From Phallus indusiatus (taxonomy: Eukaryota; Basidiomycota; Agaricomycetes; Phallales; Phallaceae), in NCBI GenBank assembly GCA_027605045.1, contig JAQFWX010000038.1, positions 248,001 to 312,000 of the forward strand: a stretch of 64,000 nucleotides of DNA. The letters run 5' to 3'. The position numbers and the translations under genes were made by a program. Of this stretch, positions 34,231 to 47,568 are shown one piece after another (the stretch's first letter is position 1; each line of letters starts with the position of its first letter). Below the pieces are notes generated by a model. The model was not told the origin of the DNA. It was given only the letters and a program-made list of their open reading frames with translations, and ran no database searches.

Positions 34231-35364
34231 GCCTGAGTGGGTTGATTTGAACCTCTTTAATCATGCTGCTGTACTACATTGACTACAACGGACCCAATGG
34301 CATACAACTTCAAGGTATTGCTTTGCATAAAGGAAGCTAATACGAGACCCCGGCATGTGGATTTCAGTTCGTGATGTTTTTTTACAAGTTCGGTCGTTTA
34401 CTGCAGCTTTCACAGCAGGCAAGTCGTTTCCATGAGTTATTTTACGGAGTAAGGCAGTTCGTCATAGTATAATGATTCTCAATAAAAGTGCTTATTTACT
34501 ACTAGATCTCTCGGCAGCAAACATCGAAATTGCTCTGACACTTCACTGTCTCAATCATGGGATTCTAACAACAGTTTATATTATTCCGACGCAACTGAAG
34601 GCAGCAAGCCTGAAGTTCAAAGGAAAATTTTTATATATATTATATGAATGACTATAATAATATAAAGGATCAGACAAATAGAAGGCGCACCTGATTCTGA
34701 CCTGAAGTTCAAACAAACTTCAGACGTGTCGTGCGAACTAACTATAAGCGTGGGCGCTTTGAGTTGCGCTGTACGCCATGTACTCAACAGATTTTTTGAA
34801 AATTCTTCAATCACACGGCTTTGAATTTAAAAAACAGTACGCGACGCAGCGACAGCGGACATAGCTAACTTCTCACAAGTTCATTCATGGTAAAACTAAA
34901 CTCATGTACATATTGAGAATGCATTTGTCAGTCGTGGAGAGATCAGCCCGACTGATGAAAGTATGTTCCGCTGGAAGGTATGGGGATTTCATGTTTCTAC
35001 TGCGGTTTCATGACCGGAGGGAAGTAAGGAAGAAGATCGCTAGTGGAAATTAATGGCTGTTTCGCGACTTGCAAATACCTTTCAATGGATATAATTTGTT
35101 CGATAATGCTCACCACACGTTTTGCGGAGGCACCTTTGCTCTGATCACCTGACGATCACTGACAGGATGATTCGTTAGATAAAGCCGCATAAACATTGTG
35201 CCTTGGGTGTTCATCGTAACTCCAGATATATTAATGGTTCTTTGAAGCTGAAGAACCGGCGCTAGAACTCTGTTCTGAGAGTTTATAAACAGAATTTGAA
35301 TCCGCACTCTCGAGGCTTCTTCAACTGCCCGAGAGATATTCTAAGAGAGGATCATTAGCGTTAA
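34231..35364. other. intergenic, nothing recognised
   Basis: Only short open frames on both strands (for example minus 35110-35307). No motif, RNA gene or repeat was identified. Confidence 0.3.
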
Positions 35365-35628
35365 TTGCTAGGCTTCCTAGACGAAAGAAGGAAAGTTTGG
35401 AAACGTCTAACTTCCATTCCGACAGTCCTTATCTGGAGTACTAGTTGGTACGATGGAATCACGGATGCGCCACAGCTTGTGAAGGCCAAGCACTCTCACC
35501 TGAACTTCTTCCACATTGATATTCCCAGAACTATTTTTGGACTCGAGGAAAATCTTATTTATGGAGACTGCTGGGAAATGTATTTTCGTATAAGGTTTCA
35601 TGACGCTGGAATGATCGTGTCGAGATAG
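35365..35628 (+). other. Possible gene fragment
   Basis: An 87-codon open stretch preceded by a plausible acceptor (ttgctag). It has a Trp-rich, protein-like composition (VWKRLTSIPTVLIWSTSWYD) but no recognisable domain. It may be the last exon of a decayed gene. Confidence 0.2.
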
Positions 35629-38252
35629 CAGTCACGGGATATTAATCCTTGTATTATCATGCTCCGTCGAGGTGCGCAACCTGTAGAAGTGCTTCTGAAG
35701 TGAGTGTTTGAATATTTGACAACACAAAGGCTATATTTTCGAAAAATTATAAACACTTGATGTTTGAATTGCTGTTTGGCCATGTGTTGAGATTAGCTTC
35801 GCAATTGCCGGGTCGGTCGGAAATGTGGAGGAACAGTTTGGATAAATAAGGAAGGTCCGCGAGCTTCAATTTTGATCCTCTTTTCAAGCATCTTGAGAGG
35901 AGTTTTTGTTCGGAAGTCAAGAAGACTTGAAGAGAAGAAAGCTTGACATGATATCGATATTTGTTTTTAAGGTTTGACTGCGGCTCTCGGTTTATAGTTG
36001 AGTCGCCGATACGTGACTTATATGTGACATGGTGACATATTAGCATGTGACTCTAGCTTAGTAATACGTGACCTTAGCTGATGCCGAAAGTTATTCCCGT
36101 TCGGCGACACCTGTAAGGATATGCATTACCGGTTGCAGCTGTAGCTACGACTCTCCAAAAATATTGATAGCTATGGAATATTTTTTACGTATGTTAATCC
36201 ATCGCACTCCAAGGTGGAGTACGTTCGTTGCTAAATAGTTTCGTTGAAATCTGATTTGAACCCCTCACTCCCCACTGCCACTCGTCGCAGCACTGGTAGT
36301 GCTAAGTGGAGTCCAGTGGCGCAGGCATATCTACTCCAATTATCCGAGAATTTTCAGAATGCCGTGTCTAATTTTTTAATACCTAAGCGAAAAAAAACAA
36401 CGACGGAGGTTTCTTAGGTCCTCGAAAGTGGTTTCTCGGTGGTGTACCTTGTCGTACACATGGAAGTACTCGTGGCTTAATCCAGGATCAAATAAGCGCA
36501 ATTTTTAAGCATTTTTATTGGCTTGTTTAAATTAGATTTACAATCAGAGTACATCCTAGGCACATGATAGAATCGTCCCTAATATGAATCTTTTACGGTA
36601 CTCAGGTTACTCAATTGACTTTCCTTGGAATTTTAAAAAAAGCATTGATCCTGTACTGAAAATCATGATCTATCACTGAAACACATAACACTGGTTGGGG
36701 GTATTTCGATCAAGTCCGTTGGCAATACATTGTTTCCGGGATCCGGATGCTCATCTCTTAAATGGGGTGCTTACCACCAGGTTTGTTATTGCTTGCTGTT
36801 CACTAACGGAATTAGACCTCGAATAACCCTTCGATACCAGACCTTCTGCAAGTATATGAGCGGAGTGGTTCTCAGGTTTAGAGGTGGCAGTGAGCCCCAA
36901 CGGACATAATCCGTCGACGCCGTAGGCCCAGCATGGATTTTCACGGCGATTTTGTTAAGACCGTATATTCCTTTTCGCTCGGATTAAATCTTTATTAGCG
37001 ATATAGCTTGAGTGGTGAAAAATACCCACATATTTACGCAAGTAGTGAAACGACGGCCCTATCTCGGATTGGCTCAAAGTGCTACAAAAGGAAAGACATC
37101 CGACGGCGTTACAAAGCTTAGTCGGTAACTCGAGAGTATTGCAGAGAAACTTTAGTAACAGGCCGAGAAGTGATATTTTAGGATCATCGGTCACGGAATA
37201 GGCTCGTTTCAGAGAAGACTCTTAAATTGATCCTCTGATGACTTGCTATTACCAAATTCAAGCATCCCCGCTTTTACAGTTTAAAAGGAAAAATGCTTTT
37301 TTAGTCGTGATAATGTAAGAAAAAGAAGGGAAAAGAAGCGTATAGTATAAGTCGTTAGACACCGGTTTTGTGATCCATGACGGAAGAAGTGCACGGAGGA
37401 GTTGAATCTCCGTGATGGTTCAGCATGGCCGCCCCTCGAAGCGAGCCCATCCGAGCAGCTCTTCCCTCACGTTTAGCTAACAAATCAATAGAATGGCAAT
37501 GCTCTCCCAAGTTGGTCATTAATTATAATGACGTCCTTAATATCCCGTTAGAACTGCCCCATTTTCCCGAGCTCGGGCTGGGATCTTCAATTACCGTGTT
37601 TCCCAGCGTCTTCCCTTGTGTAATTATTAAGCAGTTAATCAAAAGTTGAGTGCAGTAAGCACTATTTTGTAGAGATAGATTCAAAGATTTTTTCGAAAAA
37701 CAACAGCTAATTTTGCGTGTGGTGAGAAGCCAGTTATGCGGGGTTGAATAGAAGGTACCGAGAAAAGAATCGAGGTGGGCAGCGAATGACAATGAAGGGA
37801 TGTGCTAACTACTAATAGGGCGATCGACTCACAGATTAGGCAATGAATGCCCTGTTGAGAAATCACCAGGGGGACTAGAATTTTATTACAGGATCAGGGT
37901 ATCATCGTAGGCGAGGTATTTTGAAAAAACAAACCTAATGCAGAAGTGCACATTGTTCCGGTTAATCAACGCTGCCGTACCCGTGACAGCGCGGTGCATA
38001 CAGTGTCCTTTTGTTAAAACAGAGGATCATCGCTTCGGGAACGAGCAAGTCCCGTCATACTGAAAATATACTCAGTAATTTGTGCCATCATCATACTCCG
38101 TCCGAACCAAGAAGCCGGCGCTTCTTTTCGTGCTCGTTTTTAAACTCCGTGCAGTATTCGTTCCTCTCTTTTCCACAACGAATCAACCACAGGCCAGCGC
38201 ACAAGCAGTCCGCCCAGAAGAACCAAAAGGGTTTATAAACTCCAATTGATAG
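35629..38252. other. long intergenic upstream of Zn2Cys6 gene
   Basis: About 2.6 kb without a supported gene. A cluster of GTGAC words occurs at 36010-36075 (five within about 65 bases), of unknown meaning. The last 250 bases are the promoter and leader of the regulator gene; the leader region carries tttataaac at 38231. Confidence 0.4.
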
Positions 38253-41200
38253 ATGATAGGATCTATCCCATCATACTACACAGATTTGGAATATTCACTT
38301 GCGGATGAACAGCTCTTTCCTCAGCTAACACCTACTATAACTACTCCTACAATGTATCCGACAAACACCCCATCCAACCCTTATCCCAGCCACCCTTCTC
38401 AATATATCACCTCCCCGGAACAGCAAAGATCTTCATATCCGTCTGCACCTGCATCCTCTAACTTCCCTGCATTCAACAATTCCAACGTTTACTCAGATCC
38501 CGGTTCATTCTCTGCTGTTGGCGAGGCCTTCGGCTTTAATCCAGATCAGCCCATCCAGATTCCTTCAAACAACCTCCCTTCATCTCAAAATCCCATGCTT
38601 TCAACGTTTAACTCGATGGATTATAACAACCAATCCATGCGTCCCCCGTCTCAGCCTCCCCATCAACAGTTCCATCAACAACAACAGTTTCCTATTCCCA
38701 TGCATAACCAGCCTTATCAACCGCCTACCCCCGATTGGGTAGCTAGACAAGGACCAAAGCGACCAAGATACGGTGACGATTCAGAGGAAGACGACCCTCA
38801 AATCGAGGCTGCAAAACGTCGCCCGTAAGCATCGTTTCATTCATTCATTTTTTTCCTCCCATATTTTGCTTCTTTTTGAACACGTGTTTATAGTCAAGGG
38901 GCTTGCCAACACTGTAAGGGACTCAAAGTAGGTGATTTAGAATTAGCAATTAACCGCACTTATTGATGACCTTCACTTTTTTTCACCCTCTGATTCCCAT
39001 AGGTCAAATGCGAATTCACACAAGATCCAACAACTTGTAACCGGTGCCGATCAAGTCGCAAGCAATGCATAGTGACCGGCCGTAAGCCACGACGTCCTCC
39101 CCCGTAAGCAATTTCGAGAATACATTAGGCAATCAAAATTGCATAAACTGACATCCGAGCGCCTTTCTATAGAAAAAGAAGACCTTATCAAACAAATTCG
39201 ACAACAAGAAGCTGAGATCTCCGATCTTCGCGCGCGGCTAAATGGGATATCTATTAGCAATAATAATGGAACCGGCTCACAAGAAAATGCCTCGTCTCCT
39301 CAGGGAGAGGCACCCAATCAAGTGGAGGAAGTCAATCAGCCTATGCCCGAGGATCTTCAACTTTGGATACAGGAGGCCAAAGCTCATTCAAAAGGTGCCG
39401 TGGAGGACCTAGAACCCACAGCTGTTAATGCCGGCGAGGCTTCAGACGAAGACAGTGGGGACGAAGACTTATCCGATGATGTAGTTGAAAACGGTTCTTC
39501 CGCATTGAGTCCTTCAGCCATCACAGACGGTGGGCATTCGTTGACTACGAAGAGTCCTGTTGTCGGGGGCACGTTACATCCCATCGGCCTCATTGCCAGC
39601 GGTGCTGTATCTATGGGCGCCAACCCTGATGAAGAACAGAACACCGGAAATGACCAGCAAGGCGTTGGTATTGCCCATCCAGGATATTTTAGACCTGGTA
39701 AGCAATCAAAAAAGACGCTTATCATTTTTATGCTTTGCAGCACCCTTTCTCAATTTTGTATTCTTGATTTCCAGGAATGAGCACAGACCCTGCAAGAAGA
39801 TGGTCCGTCCGAGAACGTCAGCCACCCCCCAAATTCTTCTCGCAAGGTTTAGTAACTGCCAGAGAAGTCGACAAATTATTCGAAATGTATGTCGATTTCA
39901 TAGTATACTCGCATTTGAATAATTTGACCGACGTGATATTTAGCTATTTCAACCGAATGAATGTGGGCACACCATCATTTATTAGCAGATCTTTTGATGT
40001 GCCTAACGGGTTCTTTTTGTCTGATAGCTCTCAGTTTCATTACTCGACCCCAAGATCTATACTGCGCAAATGACATATTGGCGCTCGCCATTCCTTTTTA
40101 CAGTCAGTGAGTAACGGCGATCTTTTCCCGTTGTTATCCATCTGACAATATACTGATTGCCCTCTCATTAAAGTATGTGCCATTGCATCAAGATACTTGA
40201 CTGAACGACCAGATTTGTACCCAACAATGATGAACTTCGCAAAGATTGAAGCCGGTCAGGCTCTCGTATCTGGACTCAAGTCTCCGGAACTTGTAGCTGG
40301 TTATATCCTACTAAGTTTGTATCCTGTTCCTTCTACCACGTGGGAAGAGGATCGGGGATGGTTGATGCTCGGTGTTGCAATCAGGTACGTTACACGTATA
40401 TCAGAAAAAAAAAAGTTTATCCTAACAATTAATATACAATAGAATGGCCACTGATCTCAATCTTCACCGTTCATTAACCGTGAAGGTTACAAATGAACAA
40501 CAACGGCGCGAAGCGGCTAATCGGATCAGAATTTGGATCAATTGTTATAACCTGGATCGCTCAACATCTACCCAATTTGGGAAGCCCTCCACCATCAAGG
40601 ACGATTATATCGCAAGTCATTCCAAATTTTGGTACAAGACCACCGACTTCAATTACGACATTCATTTGAATGGGTATACCCAGTTGTTGAGAGTTATGGC
40701 CAAATTCCATGCGGCTATCTATTCGGATCCGAATCAACCTACAGGATTGAATAAGGTACGTCTTCGCTAAATTAACAGGTTCTTTTTCACCAGGTTACTG
40801 ATGGTTTTGAAACAGACTTGCGATTTTGAAGCCGTAACCGCAAAATATGAAGAAGAATTACTTGATCATTGGGCTGAGTGGGAGCCTCGTTTTGCCGAAG
40901 ACTCGGATAGCTCCAGTACGTCTCAAAAGAGTACAACATGTTACGAAAATCAACTAAAAAATGACCTTATTCCTCTTTTAGGTCTCCATTGCAAATATCG
41001 AATAGAACTTCTACGATTGTAAGTTCTGCCCCTTAAAAAGCCCAGATAGGCTTGATGTCTTAACAACGAAATTAGAGCGAACGCCTATTCGCGCCTTGTG
41101 ATCCTTTCATTCCGATTTCAAAACGCTTTCCAAAATGGACTAAATATGGGAGATCCATTCCTACAAAGGGTATATTTGATTATCAAGTCATTTAAAGGGG

Positions 41201-42254
41201 GTTATTGATGGTTGATTAGTGCATCGACACTGCTTCATCGGTCGTGCAAATTGTAGTGGACAACATGGCTCCGCATCCATTGTATGTTTTCCTCTGGTCT
41301 TTTTTTTTATCAAAAGCTTAACAAGCCTTCTCTTCTTTTTTCTTTCAACAGTTTAAGAACAGCTCCAGATGCGCAATTCGTATTCGCAAGTTTTGCCAGT
41401 GTATTCCTATTAAAGGTTCGTTTCCTTCCTCTCTTACCGGATCAATCCGGAGTGCCCGGCATCCCTTTGCTGACGGCACATTCTTCAATGATTGTTCGTT
41501 TCCAGTTGCTACGCCCTCGATTTTCCTCGGTGCTTGCCCCCCACCAAAAGGACGACATCATCAATTTAGTACAACGCTTGATTGACGTTTTGAAGTCTGA
41601 TGAGGTGGCCATCGACGAACGACACACGCCTAAACTATACGCCAAATTCCTGACCAAGCTTTTGGATAGACAAGTTTCGAGTCAGCGATCCGCCCGAAGC
41701 TCCGTCCAGCCCTCAGATTCATCGCATCCTAGTCCTCCTCGGTTACCTGAAACTCCACCGAATGTTCCAACAGCTCCGACGATGATCAATAATAATAAAT
41801 ATGGATCCGGATCGTATATGGACTATCCCAGCTCAACCGGTGTTTCTGGTAATACCTATAGTACTGGTATTAGTGTCCCGCCTCCCATGTCGTTACCAAT
41901 GGCGGCTATGACGGGCGGAGCGCTGAATAATGCTTCACAAACTGCCACTGGTTTCTTCTCTAGCGATTTTACTATGCAAGTTCCTATGAACATGGGCTCG
42001 GGTCCCGACATTTTAATGGATATGAATTTCAATGGGACGAATCCTCCGAGTCCCCCGCGTTCTGATATGTTAGCCGCTATGAGAGCTGTTGAAAATCCAG
42101 CTTTCTGGTACGTCTTCCATCATTTCTTTTCAAAAAGACTCACAAAACTGATTCAAAACATTTCAACAGGGATCACGCTATGCTTCCAGGTTTCAGCTGG
42201 CCACCGCTTGAAGTGGCCCCTGAATTTTACCAGACGTATCAATTGGCCGCATAA
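38253..42254 (+). CDS. Zn(II)2Cys6 transcription factor with fungal-specific domain
   Basis: Nuclear DNA-binding regulator, about 1,000 residues, many exons. The N-terminal region is Pro/Gln/Ser-rich and disordered. The binuclear zinc cluster spans two exons (GACQHCKGLK, then VKCEF, then TCNRCRSSRKQC), giving six Cys. A basic linker (RKPRRPPP) and a coiled coil follow (LTSERLSIEKEDLIKQIRQQ). An acidic linker leads to the fungal-specific middle homology region (RERQPPPKFFSQGLVTA, ERPDLYPTMMNFAK, LLSLYPVPSTTWEEDRGW, MATDLNLHRSL, WINCYNLDRSTSTQFGKP). The C-terminus is Ser/Pro/Met-rich and ends at 42254. It resembles PriB-type Agaricomycete regulators by general layout only. The linker after the zinc cluster has a splice anomaly at 39104-39128. 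Target genes are unknown. Confidence 0.88.
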
Positions 42255-43459
42255 TGATTAATTATTCAATCTCGCTTTTGGTTTCATTTCATGATTCTTT
42301 TTTTCACCATCATACATCATACGTTTCCACACGACAGGAAGGCTACTGTTCCCCCTTTGTATTAATTACCTGCTCCGGCTTCGGTGTATCCAATGATTCC
42401 AATCAACTAACTAAATCATCCATCATGCGTTTCCTACCTTAGTTTTGCTTTTGTTTTCCTGTTTGCTGTTTGGTTTGTTGATTTCTCCTCTCTGGTTTCT
42501 TTTGAAAAATCTGCTTAGGGTAGCCATATGTATGATTTAACCGGAACTTTAAAAAAAATTGTAATAATTGGCATTTTATAGAGTGCTTGCGTTTGTACAT
42601 TAGTAGTAATAAACAAATCATTGACTTCCAAGTTTATTTGTGATAGACGAATGGATACCAGTTAATTATTCACTTACTGTATATCTTATATACGTACACA
42701 GTTTCAAGTGAGAAACACGCCACGCTTTTATGTAATGGGACTCAAAGCTTTGAATACGAGGGAACCTCCAATTTTATAATGAACTTAGGAATAAAAGACG
42801 TCTTTGCATACCTTCGTTTTCACGAATGTCTGAAGACGTCAAAGAAGAGAAAAGATACAGTAAAAAAAAATTTAGTAGTCAAAAAAAAAAACTGTGAAGA
42901 GCCAATCTAGAGAGATTGTACGCCTGAAACGGAGAATAAGGAAAACGCTAAAAAACTTGAATAAAAGGAGGTTCTTACCATGGTTAAGAAAGTAAAACCA
43001 ACGAAATAAATCACGATATATATATATATATATATTGAGTTTATTTCCTTTTTTCAAACAATTAGCGGAAACATATATATGCGACAACTCGTATGACTCA
43101 CAAATTTCAAGTCTTCGAGAACACAGTTTCCGAAGCCCAGAGAACGAAAGACGCCAAAAAAAGGGGAAACAGGAAAAAACCAAAACGAACGAACGATACT
43201 CAAAAATGTCAGACAGGGATTGTGTGTATACTCCCACCAGGATATCAGCAAAAACGGTTTTCGGCAACAGGCTCCTGACCTTTCGAAAAAAAAAAGTACA
43301 TCCACCTGTCGCCTAATCACACGCAACCGTTCAGAAGCAAAAAAAAATGCAACACGGTCTGAGCCAGTCATCGACTTTAGAAAACAAAAATCGATTCCCA
43401 ACTTAGCCAATTATCCCGTTCCAAGAGACCACACTCCGAGTCCTTCATTCCCATGAAAC
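42255..43459. other. intergenic after Zn2Cys6 gene
   Basis: AT-rich, with poly-A/T runs and a TA repeat at 43015-43035. Open frames on both strands at 42870-43410 are low-complexity and show no domain. No gene supported. Confidence 0.4.
43015..43035. repeat. (TA)n microsatellite
   Basis: About ten uninterrupted TA dinucleotides in an AT-rich spacer. Confidence 0.9.
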
Positions 43460-44179
43460 TTAATAGGGTGCCATCCTATTCAACGCCTGAAGGCGTCGGC
43501 GGGCTCGTCTCGCATTCAGAGTAGCCTGATAACCCGATTCCGCCGTGGCACCCATAGTATTCATTTCCATTCCTGTACCGGCGCTGGTAGCGGCAGCAGC
43601 CCGAGCACCACCACTCCCGGCCGCACCATCCGCGTGAACAGCAGCGCTAGTAATCATGCTTCTACTCCCATTCCCATTCCCATTCCCGTTCCCATTACCA
43701 CCTCCACTCCCAACCCTATTCCTCCCTCCTTCCCCTCCTCCTCCTCCACTCCCTCGCTCAAAACTGAGAGAGCCAAGCTCCATCTCATACTCCTTCCGAG
43801 TCAAATACGCAATCTCCTTCACCGCACAAGAACGACCTTTATCTAACCCCGCTTGATACGCCGTTTGAACCTCCTCAATGAATATACTGAGCAGTCGAGG
43901 TGACACGTGAATTAGGTCGCTGCGGTCGGAGATAGTACCAATGGCAAGCTGACTCGCCGAATGGGCTTTCGGAGCGGTGGGGGGGTCGGGGTTGTGGTTG
44001 GGGGTGATGGAGGGGTGATGACCGCTGCTTGCAGCGCGTCCATTAGGCGCAGCACTAATGCGAGGCTCAGGTTTAATGGTAGCAGCAACAGAGACGAAGG
44101 CAGCACGCCGTGGATCGGAGGTGGTATTGCCAACAGAGGGTTTAACTCTATCGACACTGGGAGAACCTGTGAAAGACAT
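43460..44179 (-). CDS. Gly/Ala/Ser-rich hypothetical protein
   Basis: Single-exon frame of 239 codons from the ATG at 44179 (MSFTGSPSVDRVKPS); the frame stays open up to an ATG at 44263, but the inner start gives a cleaner product. A conserved-looking central helix (RLLSIFIEEVQTAYQAGLDK, then AVKEIAYLTRKEYEMELGSL) is followed by a low-complexity tract (GGGGGEGG, then GNGNGNGNGNG) and an Arg-rich C-terminus (NARRARRRLQALNRM). No known domain was recognised. The central helix argues for a real gene rather than a shadow of the GC-rich opposite strand. Confidence 0.55.
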   Translation of the reverse strand: MSFTGSPSVDRVKPSVGNTTSDPRRAAFVSVAATIKPEPRISAAPNGRAASSGHHPSITPNHNPDPPTAPKAHSASQLAIGTISDRSDLIHVSPRLLSIFIEEVQTAYQAGLDKGRSCAVKEIAYLTRKEYEMELGSLSFERGSGGGGGEGGRNRVGSGGGNGNGNGNGNGSRSMITSAAVHADGAAGSGGARAAAATSAGTGMEMNTMGATAESGYQATLNARRARRRLQALNRMAPY

Positions 44180-47100
44180 ATTTGTTAGATGTGAATGTAT
44201 TGTGGTAAAATAGCAACAAGTAAGAGAGCCTGAGAGAGAAATTGAGGGGGAGCGGGGATTCAAGAAAATTATCTTGCAGTTTATACGACCTTTATATATG
44301 CGCCGTCTGGAGTTTTAGAGCATGTCTCAGTCTGAGTCAGTGGCGTGACTCGGATTTCCGAGTCTGGATGATGTGTCACTTTATCTTACCCAAAGCGGAA
44401 AGCAATAAATTTTTTTCTCTTGATTAGTCGTTCCTCATTCCGCATTGTCCGATAATTTCGATATTTCATTTCTGACTTTACAAGGTGAAGGAGTTCCCGA
44501 AACGGCAGATGTTGCACACCCTATTCCGCCGGCCCCGGAGCAGTTTTGACTCGGCGTATTGAGAATCCATGTGTTATCATGCAACGACATTGACAAAAAC
44601 CAAACATTAGAACCGATAATAGAGAGAGATACAAACACAGCTTTGAAACAGAATTTAGAAATTTCAACCGGCATCTAAGCAGAGTATATGCGACCAAGTT
44701 CCACCTAATGTATGCACACATATTCTGATAAATCTAAAAGAGCGGGGCGTTTAGTACCAAAAGCAAACAAACTAGAAAGAAAAAGTAAATTTCTCTGAAA
44801 CAATGACTCCACACAGGACTCAACCTTATTATTATATTGCAGGAACATTTTCGGAGATGATCGACAACTCCGGAATCCGCCATACGACCTGTATGGCCCG
44901 CCGCCAGGCCGCGGAGTCCGAGCGGACGTGTCGTCACAACACATCCCAATCACAACCGTGAGCCGTTCAACAAAGTCAAGTCACCTCAAATATCCAGCAA
45001 AAAAAAACCATTCGTAATATCGCAGGAGAATTGGTTAGGACGTTTAAATACGTCCAATCAAATTCAAACATAATGCTGAACCAGTTTGCAACACTCGTTA
45101 CGGTGGGTAGTTCCAAAAATAACATCCAACCCTTGTCCCCCTTCGTGTGAGATTTCACCTGAAAACAGAGAATTCCAAATTTCCGTATCACTCAGTATCA
45201 GTCCGAAGGTTTGTCCAACCTTTTCTCTTGAATCATTGAATCCACGAGTCTAAAGTGGGACAAATGACACTAGGAACAAAAGATGGATCCCGTTTTCGCT
45301 TCGCCATGAGACGGAGAGACAAAATGGTAGCCGGACAACGGAGACGGAAGATAAGACCTAAGGCCTTTTCTGGGGAAGGAACTGGTATGCAGTGTAGATA
45401 GGGATGACGTGTCACGGTGTTGGCGGTTGGCGGTCCCGGTCAGTGGCAGCAGTGACAGTGACAGACAATGACTGGCTGATCTGCCTTCAATTCGGCTGTA
45501 ATCCGGAAAGTACTTGAAGTTGAAAGCCTTATATGTATGTAGAAAAAAAACAGCCTTACGCATTTGGACCATAAATTCGGTGGGTATGACGGCGATACAC
45601 TGGCATGTAACATATATACACCGGGGGGGACTTGAACAGGTTACAGGAATGTCGAGGGAGAATCGGGGAAAATAAAGTTGTCGTCGGAAGTGAAGGTAAT
45701 TTTTTTTTATAGTGCCAAGGGTCCGAGTCTATCCTGAGTACTAGAATTAGTGACAGGCACATCTTACTACACCCCTGCATGTTAGGCGAAAAAGATAAGA
45801 ACAGTAACTAAAACGTTAGTCTTAAAAGTTTGACATCTCATAACAACAAAAGTAACTAAACTATCAAAATCAGTCCAAAAAGTGAAGGAAATTCAGTTTC
45901 AAAGACCGAACAGTATTCGAAAAATTGGTAATGCGGCTATATGTGGGAACCACGCACGGTTTCCTCTAGTAAAAGGCGAGAGGGAAGTTCGATCTGTATG
46001 ATTCCCAGCCGCTATGAAATAGCTCCAGATGTTCTGAGCGAGGTGTTTCGATGAATGCATTTGAGTGGGAGTGTCGACCTCGATTATATTGCTTCGGCAA
46101 TCACAACGGTCTGTACAATCATCAATGCATACGCCTGATGGTGCAACCGGTGAACGCCGGATCCATATCTATGTACTGTATGTATCTACAGTACCTACCT
46201 TCTTGGCTCATTGAGTTTGGTCTATACTTGTTGGCCAAAGTTTGAACTAAACGAAATGCAGACGGAAACGGAGAATTGCTACCCGTTAATTCGCTAATTG
46301 ATAAGGATGTATGTGTGTGCATACGTATGCCTGTATCCATGATGATGATATCAATTGAAGGTGATACTTCGCAGATTCAAACAAACTCTTGCTTCAAGTG
46401 ATCGGTATTTTGATTTCTCAACTTGAAGTAATCTATCGCTCAAACTTTGGGAAATTTCACACAATCCGAGATTTCTCCATTATAATGTCACTCGGGAGTG
46501 AGATACGGACTCCCTATTATTACATGATACGTATTGAAAGCATGTGCTACAAAAATAGCCCGACTTCAAAAGTGCCAACAGGTGGAGTTGGAATCATTCA
46601 AAAGGGATGTTCTTCTTAAATCGCTCCGCAAATAAATACAATACAACTTGCCTATAACAAGTTACGGCAGCTTTTTGAATCTGTCAAAGAAAATGTTTTA
46701 AACTTGTGGTCGAGGTCACACTGTCGTGTCATGTCATTTATTGAAATTAAACCAACATATGGCGAACGCAGTTCTATGATGATCTCACGTCGGAGCACCA
46801 ATACATATTGTACCATAGATTTCTAAACTTCTGTGCTTATTTCCAATTCTTGAATTTTTTCACAAGTGGGTCGTGACTTTAAATATAGATGTCCTATGAC
46901 CGAATTCAAGAAGGTTCGATATAAAAACTGATATCAGTGTTGTGTTTGCAAGGTGCCAGTTGACAATCACACATTCAATATTCCCATTGACATTTCGACG
47001 ACATTTATATGCAATTCAAAAGGAAGCTACTATTTTTTACTTGACAGGATCTATTACATACATACAAACGTTTTTAATGACTCAGGAACAACTACGGAAG

Positions 47101-47568
47101 AAAAGTGTCCTGCCATTGCCAAGCCAAGTCGAAAAGAAAACTTTTCGCCCGGCAAAGTGGCACCCGCCCACTAAATATGTCGAGTGTTGTGTGTGTACCT
47201 CACCGGCACGCCCTGAACAGACCAATCGCATTGGCCGTCGGCTCAATGGCGAGTCGGCCAGGTACCACCACCATACACACACCCACCCTTACCGTTGATA
47301 CCCTTCCCATCCCATCCCATCCCGCCGTTTTCTAGGAAGGCCAGGGCAAGATTTTAGTTCTAAATATGGAAAAGGAAAAGCGAAAGGGTGTCTGTTTTGA
47401 TGGAACTTTCTTTCTCTATCTCTCTTTCTCTTCCTCCACTCTGACTCGCTCTCTCTCTCTCTTTTCTCTTCCTTTTCTTCTGATGCACCTTTCTTTGTCC
47501 TAGCTCCAAACATATCATCATCACTATTTCTTTTTTTTTTTTCAAACTCCACTTTATACCATCGACTC
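44180..47568. other. long intergenic region
   Basis: About 3.4 kb without a supported gene. Many short overlapping frames, none with motifs or consistent splice sites. The right part is the upstream region of the adenylation gene. Confidence 0.4.
47401..47540 (+). promoter_or_regulatory. Pyrimidine-rich tract upstream of adenylation gene
   Basis: A CT-rich stretch (tctctctctctctttt-like and a run of T) ends about 30 bases before the ATG at 47569. Such tracts commonly precede transcription starts in fungal genes; the role here is inferred. Confidence 0.45.

Noticed and set aside
42872..43410. Overlapping open frames on both strands
   Set aside because: Poly-A/T and TA repeat sequence produces low-complexity frames without domains or splice support.
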